A DNA stretch of 64,000 bases from Sapria himalayana. Taxonomy: Eukaryota; Streptophyta; Magnoliopsida; Malpighiales; Rafflesiaceae. Below the pieces are notes generated by a model. It saw only the letters and a program-made list of their open reading frames with translations. It did not search any database and was not told where the DNA came from. The stretch spans positions 430,318 through 494,317 of the forward strand of contig JAREIK010002032.1 of NCBI GenBank assembly GCA_029783825.1. Reading direction: 5' to 3'. Positions 50,086 through 63,300 of the stretch are shown here, piece after piece (the first letter of the stretch is position 1; every line of letters begins with the position of its first letter). Position numbers and translations under genes: made by a program.

Positions 50086-53044
50086 AAAATAAATTATTTT
50101 AATTATTTAGTTTAATTTTAATTTTTATTTTAATTATTTACCAGTTTATTTTTATAGAAATATTAATTACAAAATTAATTATTAGTGAGACAGATCTAAT
50201 TTAAATTAAACAGGTATATCCTAAATAATAAAGAATAAATCTCATTTTTTTTTTCATTTTAATTTTAAATATTCAAATTAAATTATTTATTTGTTTAGTT
50301 TATGTAAATATTAATTACAACATAAATTTTGAGTTACACAAATATAATTTATATAAATTATTTTTAATCAAAATAATATAGATAATCTTTTTAAAAGAAA
50401 AAAATAATTCAAAACAACAAATTATTATATAGTAATATATTTTGCTTTGCTTCTGAATTATTTTAGGTTTTGTAATTATATTATAATTGATATCTATCTT
50501 ATTAATAATAGATTATTAATTTAAGTTTTGATCATTATTAGAATATTTATCAATAAAATAGTTTATATTGAATTTATATGATATATAAATATAATGATTA
50601 TTATAACTAAATATTGAATTCATTTTAAAAAAAATTTAAAAATTATTATATTTTCAGATGTTATAACCTAAAAAATGAAAAAAATTTATAAAAATAAATT
50701 TTTTGTTATTTCATTTTTTAAATAAAACCTATAGATCATTAATTGCTTACTTGCTTAAATCAGTAAGCTTATAAATCATGAAACCCCTAAATACATAAAC
50801 CTTTTAACAGCTATATACTATTTAATAAATAATAAATCTCATTTTTATTAAAATTTATTATAATTTTAAATATTCATTTTAATTATTTATAGTTTAATTT
50901 TTTAGAAAAATTAATTACGAAATAAATTTCGAGTGAGACAAATATTATTTAAATAATTTATTTTAATAAAAAGAAATATAATTTTAAAAAAAAGAAGGAA
51001 AATTTTAAAAATTAAATATTATTATTTAGTAATATATTTTGATTTGATTTTGAATCATTTTGTGTTATGTAAATATATAATAATTAATATTAATATTATT
51101 AATAAGAGTTTATTAATTTAATTTTTGATCATTATTTTAATATCTTTCATTAAAATTATTTATATTGAATTTATATGATATATAATTAGTAAGATTAATA
51201 TAATTATACATGGTATTCACATTTAAAAAAATTCTAAAAATTATTTTATTTTCAAAGGTTATAACCTTTGAAAATCAAAAAAAATCAAAAATAGAATTTT
51301 AAATTTTTATTATATAAATAAAACCTATAAGCCACTAAATAATCAAAACATTAAACCGGTATACCATATATAATAAATTATAAATCTCATTTTAATTTGT
51401 ATTCATTATAATTTTAAATATTCATTTTAATTATTTATTAGTTTATTTTTTATCGAAATATCAATCACAAAATAAATAATGAAAGATACAAATATAATTT
51501 TAATAATTTATTTTTAATTAAAAAAAAGCTTATATAATGAAGTAAAAATTTAAAAACAAAAAATTATTATTTAGTAATATATTTTACTTTGATTTTGAAT
51601 CATTATATATAGGTTTCACAATTATAATTTAATTGCGATCAATCTTATTAATAATAGTTTTTTAATTTATTATTTGATCATTTTTATAATATCGAACAAT
51701 AAAATTACTTATATTCAATTAAAATGTTTTATAATTATTAAGTTATTATAAGTAAATATTATATTTACATTTGAAAAAAATTTAAAAATTATTATATTTT
51801 TAAAGGTTATAACCTTCAAAAATGATGAAAAAAATCAAAAATAATTTTTTATTATTTAAATAAAACTTATAAACCACTAAATGACTAAACATATAAATCT
51901 CTAGATTCCTAAACCCAAAAACCCCCTAAATTCTTAAACCATTAAACCTATATAACCTAAATAATAAATAATAAATCTCATTTTTATTTGAATTCATTAT
52001 AATTTTAAATATTCATTTTAATTATTTTTTAGTTTATATTTATAGAAATATTAATTATAAATTAAATAATGAGTGAGAAAGATATAATTTAAATAAATTA
52101 TTTTTTATGAAAAATAAATAAGCTTTTAAAAATAAACAAAATTTCAAAAATTTAAAATTTTATTTAGTAATATAATTTACTTTGATTTTGAATTATTTTG
52201 GTTTCTGCAAATATATTTTAATTAATATCTATCTTATTAATAATAGTTTATTAATTTATTTTTTGATCATTATTATAATATATATTAATACATTTTTTTT
52301 ATATTGAATCTACAACAAATATAATTATTATGATTATTATAACTAAGTATTGTATTCATATTTTAGAACTATTAAAAATTATTATATTTTCAAAGGTTAT
52401 AACCTTTGAAAATCACGAAAATTCATAAAAATAAATTGTTTTATTTCATTGATAAAATAAAACCTATAAACACGAAAATGGGTAAACATATAAATAAATA
52501 AACTCCTTAACACCAAAACCAAAAAAAACATAAACAATTAAATAGTTATACCCTAAATAATAAAATCATAAATCTCATTTTTATTAGTATTCATTATAAT
52601 TTTAAATATACATTTAAATATTTATTAGTTTAATTTTATAGAAATATAAATTAAAAATTAAATTATTATTGAAACAAATATAATTTAAATAATTTATTTT
52701 TCATCAAAAAATATATAGGCTTATAAATTTATACAAAAATTTAAAAATTTAAAATTAATATTTAGTAAAATATTTCACTTATATTTTGATTCATTTTAGG
52801 TTTGCAAATATATTTGAAACAATATTTATCTTATAAATAATTGGTTATTACTTTTTTATCATCATTATTATAATAAATATCAATAAATTAGTTTATATTG
52901 AATTTATATGATATATAATTATTATGATTATTATAACTTCATATTGTATTCACTTTTCAAAAAAAAATTAAAATTTATTATATTTTCAAATGTTATAACC
53001 TTCAAAAATGAGAAAAAATAACAAAAATAAATTTTTTGTTATTT
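50086..53044 (-). repeat. AT-rich satellite array, minus orientation (inverted block 2)
   Basis: Cores are centred at about 50665 (broken: 'gatgttataacctaaaaaat'), 51261, 51806, 52398 and 52995. The first monomer matches that at 24413-24980, also in minus orientation, up to its core. Beyond the core it matches the different monomer at 26930. The monomers at 51730-52560 are inverted versions of the subtypes at 14180-14780 and 46069-46666. At 53044/53045 'gttattttc' joins plus-orientation 'ttttattgatagatattata'. Confidence 0.9.
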
Positions 53045-54884
53045 TCAATAAAAAATTTTATTGATAGATATTATAAAAATTATCAAAAATTAAATTAATA
53101 AACTATTAATAATAAGATAGATATTAATTAAAAAATATATACAAAATCTAAATTGATTAAAAATTAATGTAAAATATATTACTGGATAATAATTTTTAAT
53201 ATTTAAATTTGTACTTCTTTTATAAGTGTATATATATTTTTTGATTAAAAATAAATTATTTTAATTATATTTTTCGCGCTCATAATTTATTTTAGAATAA
53301 ATATTAATATATAAAAATAAAATTATAAATAATTAAAATGAATATATAAACTATAATAAATAGAAATTAAAATTAGATTTATTAATTATTATGCATTATA
53401 TAGGAGTTTAATGGTTTATGTATTTAGGTATTATGGGATTTAGGTGTTTACTGATTTAACTGTGTATGCATTTAGTGGTTTATAGGTTTTATTTAAAAAA
53501 TAAAATAACAAAACATTTATTTTTTTTTTTTTTGATATTTTCAAAGGTTATAACCTTTGAAAATATAATAATTTTTAAATTTTTTTAAAAAGCGAATTCA
53601 ATATTTAGTTATAATAATCATTATATTTATATATCATATAAATTCAATATAAGCAATTTTAGTGATTAATATTCTAATTATGATCAAAAAATAAATTAAT
53701 AATCTATTATTAATAAGATAGATTTCAATTAAAATATAATGCAAAACATAAAATGATTCATAAGCAAACCAAAATATTTTACTATATAATAATTTTTGGT
53801 TTTGTAATTTTTTTTATTTTAAAAAGTTTATCTATATTTTTTTTATTAAAAATAATTTACATAAATTATATTTGTCAAACTCATAATTTATTTTTTAATT
53901 AATATTTATATAAAAATAAAAAATTAATAATTAAAAATAATATTAAAAATTATAATGAAAAAAAATGAGATTTATTATTTATTATTTAGGGTATACCGGT
54001 TTAATTTAAGTTATATCTATCTCACTAATAATTTATTTTCTGATTAATATTTCTATAAAAATAAACTGAAAATTAATTAAAATAAAAATTTAAAATTGTA
54101 CTGAATAAAAATTAAAATGAGATTTATGATTTATTATTAATTTATACCAGTTTAATGGTTTAAGTATTTTGACATTTTTCATTTAGGAGTTTAGCGATTT
54201 ATGTTTTTAGGCATTTAGTGGTTTATAGGTTTTATTTAAACAATAAAATAATAGAAAAAAATTGTAATATTTTGTCATTTTCATATGTTATAACCTTTGA
54301 AAATTTAATAATATTTAAAATTTTTTGAAATTTGAATACAATATTTTGTTATAATAATTTTAATAATTCTATAACATATAAAATAAATATAAACAATTTT
54401 ATTGATAGATATTATAATAATGATCAAAAATTAAATTAATAAACTATTTATAATAAGATAGATATTAATTAAAAAATATTTACAAAATCCAAATTGATTC
54501 AAAATTAAAGTAAAATATATTAGTTGATAATAATATTTAATTTTTAATAATACTTCTTTTATACTTCTTTTAAAAGCGTATATATATTTTTTGATTAAAA
54601 ATAAATTATTTAAATTATATGTGTCGCCCTCATAATTTATTTTGTAATAATCATTTCTATAAAAATAAACTAATAAATAATTAAAATGAATATTTAAAAT
54701 AATAATTATTTGAAATAAAAATTCAATTTATTAATTATTAAGTAGTATATAACAGTTTTATGGTTTATGTATTTAGGCATTATGGGGTTTAGGAGTTTAC
54801 TGATATAACTGTGTATGCATTTAGTGGTTTATAGGTTTTATTTAAAAAATAAAATAACATAAAATTTATTTTTTTTATTTTTTC

Positions 54885-54916
54885 ATATTTCCAAAGGTTA
54901 TAACCTTTGGAAATAT
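54885..54916. repeat. Variant perfect palindrome with paired arm changes (TTTCC/GGAAA)
   Basis: A perfect 32-bp palindrome with half ATATTTCCAAAGGTTA. Compared with the standard half ATATTTTCAAAGGTTA, one T-to-C change on the left is matched by A-to-G on the right. The paralogous monomer at 47862 has the left change (ATATTTCCAAATG) but an unmatched right arm (CCTTTTAAAA); the one at 18501 has neither. Confidence 0.9.
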
Positions 54917-57900
54917 AATTATTTTAAATTTTTTTCAAAAGTGAATTCAATATTAAGTTATAATAATCATTATATTTATATATCATATAAATTCAATATA
55001 AACAATGTTAGTGATAAATATTCTAATAATTATCAAAAAATAAATTAATAAACAATTATTAATAAGATAGATATCAATTAAAATATAATTACAAAATCTA
55101 AAATGATTTAGGAGAGTAAAATATATTACTTTATAATAAATTTTAGTTTTTAAATTTTTAATTCTTTTTATAAGTTTATCTATATTTTTTGATGAGAAAT
55201 AATTAATATAAATTATATTTGTTTAACTTATAATTTATTTTGTAATTTATATTTAAATAAAACTAAATGAATAAATAATTAAAATGAATATTTTAAATTA
55301 TAATTAAAAAAATAATTTTGAGATTTATTATTTATTTTTTGGGTATACTAGCTTAACAAAATTATCTTTTTAGGGTTTTAGAGATTTAGGAGTTATTGAT
55401 TTAAGTGTTTAGGTATTTAGTGGCTTATAGGATTTATTTAAATAATGAAATAACACAAAAATTATTTTTGATATTATAATTAAGGTTTACGAGTTTAAAG
55501 GTTTATTATTTAGGGGATATTGTGTTAAGGAGTTTAGAGATTTAAGTGTTTAAAGATTTAGTGGTTTATAAGTTTTATTTAAACAATGATATAACATAAA
55601 ATTTATTTTTTTTTTTATTTTTTCTAATTTTTGAAGGTTATATCCTTTGAAAATAAAATAATTTTAAAATTTTTTTCTAATGTAATTATAATATTTATTT
55701 ATAAAAATCTTCATAATTTTTAGTCATTTAAATTCAATATAAATAATTACATTACTAGATATTATACTAATGATCAAAAAATAAATTTGTAAACTATTAT
55801 TAATAAAATAGACATTATTTAAAAAGTATTTGCAAAATCTATATTTATTCAAATCAAAGTAAAATTTATTACTATATAATAATTTTTTTAGTGTTTTGCT
55901 TTTTTTAATGTTTTGCTTTTTTAATAAGTTTAGATTTTTGTTATTAAAAATAAATTATTAAAATTATATTTGTCTTACTCATAATTTATTTTGTATTTTA
56001 TAATTCTATAATAATAAACAAATAAATAATTTAAATTAATGTTTAAAATTATAATGAATACAAATAAAATTGAGATTTATTATTTATTATTCAGGATATA
56101 CCAGTTTAATAGTTTAAGTATTTAGGTGTTTTGTAGTTTAGGAGTTTAGTGATTTAATTGTTTAGACCTTTAGTGATTTATAGTTTTAATTTTAAGAATG
56201 AAATAAAAAAAATTTAATTTTGTGATTTTTAAAAATTTTTCAAGGTTATAACCTTTGAAAATATAATACTTTTAAATTTTATTTAAATGTGAATATAATA
56301 TTTAGTTATAATAATCTTAATAATTATATATAATGTAAACTCAATATAAATAATTTTATTAATAGATATTATAATAGTGATCAATAAATAAATTAATAAA
56401 CTAGTATTTATAAGAATGATATAAATTAAAATATAATTGTATAATCTAAAATGATTCAAAATAAAAATAAGATATATTACTAAATAATAATTATTTATTT
56501 TTAAAAATTTGCCTTTTTTATAAGCATTTTTTTAATGTAAAATAAATTATCTAACCTATATATGTCGCACTAATAATTTATTTTTTAATTAATATTTCTA
56601 TTAAAATAAATTAATAAATAATTAAAATGAATATTTAAAATTATAATGAATACTAATAAAAATTAGATTTATGATTTATTATTTGGACTATACTAATGTA
56701 TTGTTTTAAGTATTTATGGGCTTCGGGGTTTAGGAGTTTAGTCATTTTAGAATTTAGACATTTAGTGGTTTATAGGTTTAATATAAAAAATAAAATAACA
56801 AAAAATTTATTTTGGTTATTTTTTCTCATTTTTGAATGTTATAACCTTTGAAAATATAATAATTTATACATTTTTTTGAAAAGTGAATATAATATGAAGT
56901 AATAATAATCATAATAATTATATATCATATAAATTCAATATAAACTATTTTATTGATATATATTATAATAATGATCATATAAAAGTAATAAACAATTATT
57001 AATAAGATAAATATTGTTTAATATATATTTTTAAAACCTAAAATGATTCAAAATCAAAGTGCAATATTTTATGAAATATAAATTTTAAAATTTTAAATTT
57101 TTGTATCCATTTATATGCCTATATATTTTTTGATGAAAAATAAAAATTTTAATTATATTTATCTCACTAATAATTTATTTTTTAATTTATATTTCTATAA
57201 AAATAAACTAATAAATAATTAAAATGTATATATAAAATTATAATGAATACTAATAAAAATGAGATTTATGATTAATTATTTAGGGTATACCTATTTAATG
57301 GTTTAAGTTTATTGTGGTTTTGGGGTTAATGAGTTTATTGATTTATATGTTTACACATTTAGGTTTTATTTATTGATTTATAGGTTTTATTTAATCAATG
57401 AAAGAACAAAAATTTATTTTTTTGAATTTTCATGATTTTCAAAGGTTATAACCTTTGAAAATATAATAATTTTTTAATTGTTCTAAAATATGAATACAAT
57501 ACTTAGTTATAATAATCTTAATAAATATATTTGATGTAAATTCAATATATAATATTTTATTAATATATATTATTTTGATGATCAACAAATAAATTAATAA
57601 ACTATTATTAATAAGAAAGATATCAATTATAATATATTTGTAGAACCCAAAATAATTCAAAATCAAAGTAAATTATATTACTAAATAAAATTTTAAATTT
57701 TTGAAATTTTGTTTATTTTTATAAGCTTATATTTTTTTTCATAAAAAATAATTTATTTAAATTATATATGTCTCACCCATTATTTATTTAGTAATTAATA
57801 TTTCTATAAAAATAAAGTAAAAAATAATTAAAATGAATATTTAAAATTATAATGAATACAAATAAAAATAAGATTTATTATTTATTATTTAGGTTATATT

Positions 57901-60353
57901 GGTTTAATTGTTTAAGTATTTAGGGGGTTTTGGGGATTAGGAGTCTAGAGATTTAAATGTTTAGGCATTTAGTGGTTTTTAAGTTTTATTTAAATAATAA
58001 AATAATAAAAAAATTATTTTTGTGATTTTTTATCATTTTTGAAGGTTATATAACCTTTGAAAATATAATAATTTTTAATTTTTTTTCAAATGTAAATTTA
58101 TATTTAGTTATAATAATCCTAATAATTATAAGACATTTAAATTCAATATTAGTAATTTTATTGTTAGATATTATAAAATTGATCAAATAATATTTTAATA
58201 AACTATTATTAATAAGATTGATAGCAATTAAAATATAATTGTGAAACCTATATATAATGATTCAAAATCAAAGTAAAATATATTACTAAATAATAATTTT
58301 TTGTTTTTAAATTTTTACTTATTTTTATATGCTTATATTTTTTTTTTGATTAAAAATAAATTATTAAAATTATAGTTGTCTCGCTCATTATTTATTTTGT
58401 AATTAATATTTCTATAAAAATAAACTAATAAATAATTAAAATGAATATTTAAAATTATAATGAATACAAATTAAATTGTTATTTATGATTTATTATATGT
58501 GGTATCCCGGTTTAATAGTTTGATTATTTCAATGTTTTGTTTTTTAGAAGTTTATCAATTTATGTTTTTAGGTATTTAGTGGTTTATAGGTTTTATTTAT
58601 ATAATAAAATAACAAAAGAAAAATTTGTAATTTTTTTAAATTTTCATATGTTATAACATTTGAAAATATAATAATATTTAAAATTTTTTGAAATGTGAAT
58701 ACAATAATTAGTTATTTTAATATTAATAATTATATACCATATAAATTCAATATAAACAATTTTATTGATAGATAATATAATAATGATCAAAAATTAAATT
58801 AATAAACTTTTATTAATAATATAAATTTTAATTAAAATTTATTTACATAACAGAAAATGATTCAAAATAAAATAAAAATATATTACTAAATAATAATATT
58901 TAATTTTTAAATTTTTCCATCTGTTTATAAGCTTATATTTTTTTATGATTAAAAATAAATTATATAAATAATATCTATCTCACTCGAAATTTATTTTGTA
59001 ATTAATTTTTCTAAAAAATTAAAATATAAATAATTAAAATGAATATCTAAAATTATAATAAATAGAAATAAAAATGAGATTTATTATTTATTAAGTAGTA
59101 TATAGCTGTTATAAGGTTTATGTCTTTAGGGGTTTCGGGTTTTATGAGCTCCTGATTTAAGTAAGTAAACATTTAGTGGTCTATAGGTTTTATTTAAAAA
59201 AGAAATAACAAAAAATTTATTTTTTATTTTCTTTCTCATTTTTTAAGATTATAACCTTTGAAAATATAATAATTTTTAAATTTTTTTCAAAAGTGAATAC
59301 AATATTTATTTATAATAATCATAATAATTATATATCATATAAATTCAATATAAACAATTTTATTGATAGATATTTTAATATTTATCAAAAAATATATTCA
59401 AAATCTATTATGAATAAGATAGATATTACTTAAAATATAATATCAAACCCTAAAATGATTCAAAAGCAAAGCAAAATATATTACTTAAAAATAATTATTT
59501 GTTTTTAAATTTTTATTCTTTTTATAAGCTTATGTATTTTTTGATGAAAAATTATTTTAATAAATTATATTTTTAACTCATAATTTATTTTATAATTAAT
59601 ATATATATATATAAGTTAACAATCAAAATTAATTTTTTAAATTATAATGAAAACAAATAAAAATGAGATTTATTAATTATTATTTATGTTATACCAGTTT
59701 AAAGGATTATCTATATAGGGGTATCAGAATTTTGTAGTTTAGTGATTTAAGTGTTTAGGCATTTAGTGATTTATAGGTTTTATTTAAACAATGAAATAAC
59801 AAAAAAAATATTTTTTTTCTTTTTTCACATGTTCAAAGGTTAATCTTTGAAAATATGAAATTTTAAAAATTTTTTCAAATGTGAATACAATATTTAGTTA
59901 TAATAATTATTAAATTTATATATCATATAAATTCAATATAAACAGTTTTATTGATAAATATTCTAATAATGATCAAAAATTAAATTAATAATCTATTATT
60001 AATAAGTTAGATATCAATTAAAATATAATTAGAAAACCTAAAATGATCCAGAAACAAAGCAAAATATATTACTATATAATATTTTTATGTTTTTAATTTT
60101 TTTATTCTTTTATTACGTTTATCTATATTTTTTTGTTGAAAAATAATTTATATAAATTATATTTATATATTTTAATTTATATAAATTATATTTATATAAA
60201 ATAATTTATAATTTATTTTGTAATTAATATTTATTTAAAATAATTTAATGGTTTTGACATTTAATTATTTAGAGATTATTTTTTTTAGGCATTTAGTATT
60301 TTATAGGTTTTATTTAAACAATAAAATAACAAAAAAAATTGTAATATTTTTTC

Positions 60354-60381
60354 ATTTTCAGAGGTTATAACCTCTGAAAAT
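60354..60381. repeat. Variant perfect palindrome with paired arm changes (CAGAGG/CCTCTG)
   Basis: A perfect 28-bp palindrome with half ATTTTCAGAGGTTA. The left A-to-G change is matched by T-to-C on the right. The paralogous monomer at 21407, recognised by the following 'ataataaaatttaagattt', has the left change (CAGATG) but keeps CTTTG on the right, so the right arm was corrected only here. Confidence 0.9.
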
Positions 60382-63300
60382 ATAATAAAATTTAAGATTT
60401 TCTGAAATATGAATACAATATTTAGTTATAATAATATTAATAATTATATATAATATAAATTTAATATAAACAATTTTATTGATAGATATTATATTAATGA
60501 TCAATAATTAAATTAATAAACAAATAATAATAAGATAGATATTAATTAAAAAATATTTAGAAAACTCAAATTGATTCAAAATTAAAGTAAAATATATTAC
60601 TGAATAATAATTTTTAATTTTTAAATTTTACTTCTTTTATAAGTGTATATAACTTTTTTGATTAAAAATAAATTATTTAAATTATATTTGTCGCACTCAT
60701 ACGTTAGTTCGTGATAAATATTTCTATAAAATAAACTAATAAATAATTAAAATGAATATTTAAAATTATAATGAATAGAAAAAAAATTATATTTATTAAT
60801 TATTATGTATTATATAGCGGTTTAATGGTTTATGTATTTAGGCATTACGGGGTTTAAGAGTTTACTGAATTAATTGTGTATGTATTTAGTGGTTTATAGG
60901 TTTTATTTTAAAAATAAAATAACATAAAATTTATTTTTATTTTTTTTTTTGATATTTTCATAGGTTATAACCTTTGAAAATATAATAATTTTTAATTTTT
61001 TTTCAAAAGTGAATTCAATATTTAGTTATAATAATCATTATATTTATATTTCATATAAATTCAATATAAATAATTTTATTGATAAATATTCTAATAATAA
61101 TCAAAAAATAAAATAATAATCTATTATTAATAAGATAGATATCAATTAAAATAATATTACAAAACCAAAAATGATTCAGAACCAAAGCAAAATATATTAC
61201 TATATATTAATTTTTTGTTTTAAACTTTTTTTTTCTTTTTAAAAGTTTATATATATTTTTTTGATGAAAAATAATTTATATAAATTATATTTGTGTAACT
61301 CTCAATTTATTTTGTTATTAATACATATATAAAAATAAACAAATAAAAATTAAAATGAATATTTAAAATTATAATTAAAAAAAAGATATTTATTCTTTAT
61401 TATTTAGTGTATACCGGTTTCATTTAAATTATATCTATCTTACCAATAATTTATTTTGTAATTAATATTTCTAAAAAAATAAACTGTTTAATAATTAAAA
61501 TAAAAATTTAAAGATTATACTGAATAAAAATTAAAATGAGATTTATGAATTATTATTAATGTATACTAGTTTAATGGTTTAAGTATTTAGAGGTTTTATC
61601 GTTTAGAAGTTTAGTGATTTATGTTTTAAGCATTTAGTGGTTTATAGGTTTTATTTAAACAATGAAATAACAAAAAAATTATTTTTGATATTTTTTAATA
61701 TTTTCAAAGGTTATAACATTTGAAAATATAATAATTTTTAAATTTTTTCAAATATAAATATAATATTAAGTTATAATAATCTTAATAATTATAAGTCATT
61801 TAAATTCTCTATAAATAATTACATTGCTGGATATTATAATTATGATCAAAAAAATTAATAAACTATTATTAATAAGATAGATATTATTTAAAATATATTT
61901 GCAAAATCTAAATTTATTCAAAATCAAAGTAAAATATATTACTAAATAATAATTTTTTTTAATGTTTTGCATTTTTTATAAGTTTATATTTTTGTTGATA
62001 AAAATAAATTATTTAAATTATATTTGTCTTACTCATAATTTCTTTTGTAATTTATAATTCTATAATAATAAACTAATAAATAATTAAAATGAATATTTAA
62101 AATTATAATGAATACAAATAAAATTGAGATTTATTATTTATTATTCAGGATATACCAGTTTAATGGGTTAGGTATTTAAGTGTTTTGTTATTTAGGAGTT
62201 TAGTCATTTAATATTTTAGACATTTAGTGATTTATAGTTTTCAATTAAAGAATTAAAAAACAAAAAAATTAATTTTTTTATTTTTTTTAATTTTTCAAGG
62301 TTATAACCTTTGAAAATATAATAATTTTTAATTTTTTTTAAATGTGAATATAATATTTAGTTATAATAATCTTAATAATTTTATCTAATGTAAACTAAAT
62401 ATAAATAATTTTATTAATTAATATTATAATAATGATCAAAAAATTAATTAATAAACTAGTTTTAATAAGAATGATATAAATTAAAATATAATTTAAAATC
62501 TAAAATGATTCAAAATCAAAATAAGATATATTAATAAAGAATAATTTTTTATTTTTAAAATTTTGCTTCTTTTTATAAACATATATTTTTTTTTCGATGA
62601 AAAATAAATTATTTAAATTATATCTGTCTCACTAATAATTTATTTTTAATTAATAATTCTATAAAAATAAACTGATAAATAATTAAAATGAATAATTAAA
62701 ATTATAATGAATACTAATAAAAATGAGAATATTGATTTATTATTTAGACTATACTAATTTAATGTTTTGAGTAATTATGAGCTTCGGGGATTAGGAGTTT
62801 ATTCATTTTAGTATTTAGTCATTTAGTGGTTTATAAGTTTTATTTAAAAAATAAAATAAAAAAAAGTATTTTTGTTTTTTTTTCATTTTTGAAGGTTATA
62901 ACCTTTGATAATATAATAATTTTAAATTTTTTTTGAAAGTGAAATATAATACGAAGTTAATAATCATAATAATTAAATATCATATAAATTCAATATAAAT
63001 TATTTTATTGGTATATATTATAATAATGATCATAAAAAAAATAATAAACAATTATTAATAAGATAAATATTATTAAAAATATATTTGCAAAACTTAAAAT
63101 GATTCAAAATCAAAGTGAAATATTTTACGAAATATTAATTTTAAATTTTTTAAATATTTGTATCCATTTATATGCTTATATATTTTTTGATGAAAAAAGT
63201 TTTTTTTAATTATATTTGTATCGCTAATAATTTATTTTTTAATTTATATATCTATAAAAATAAACTAATAAATAATTATATTAATCTTAATAATTATATA

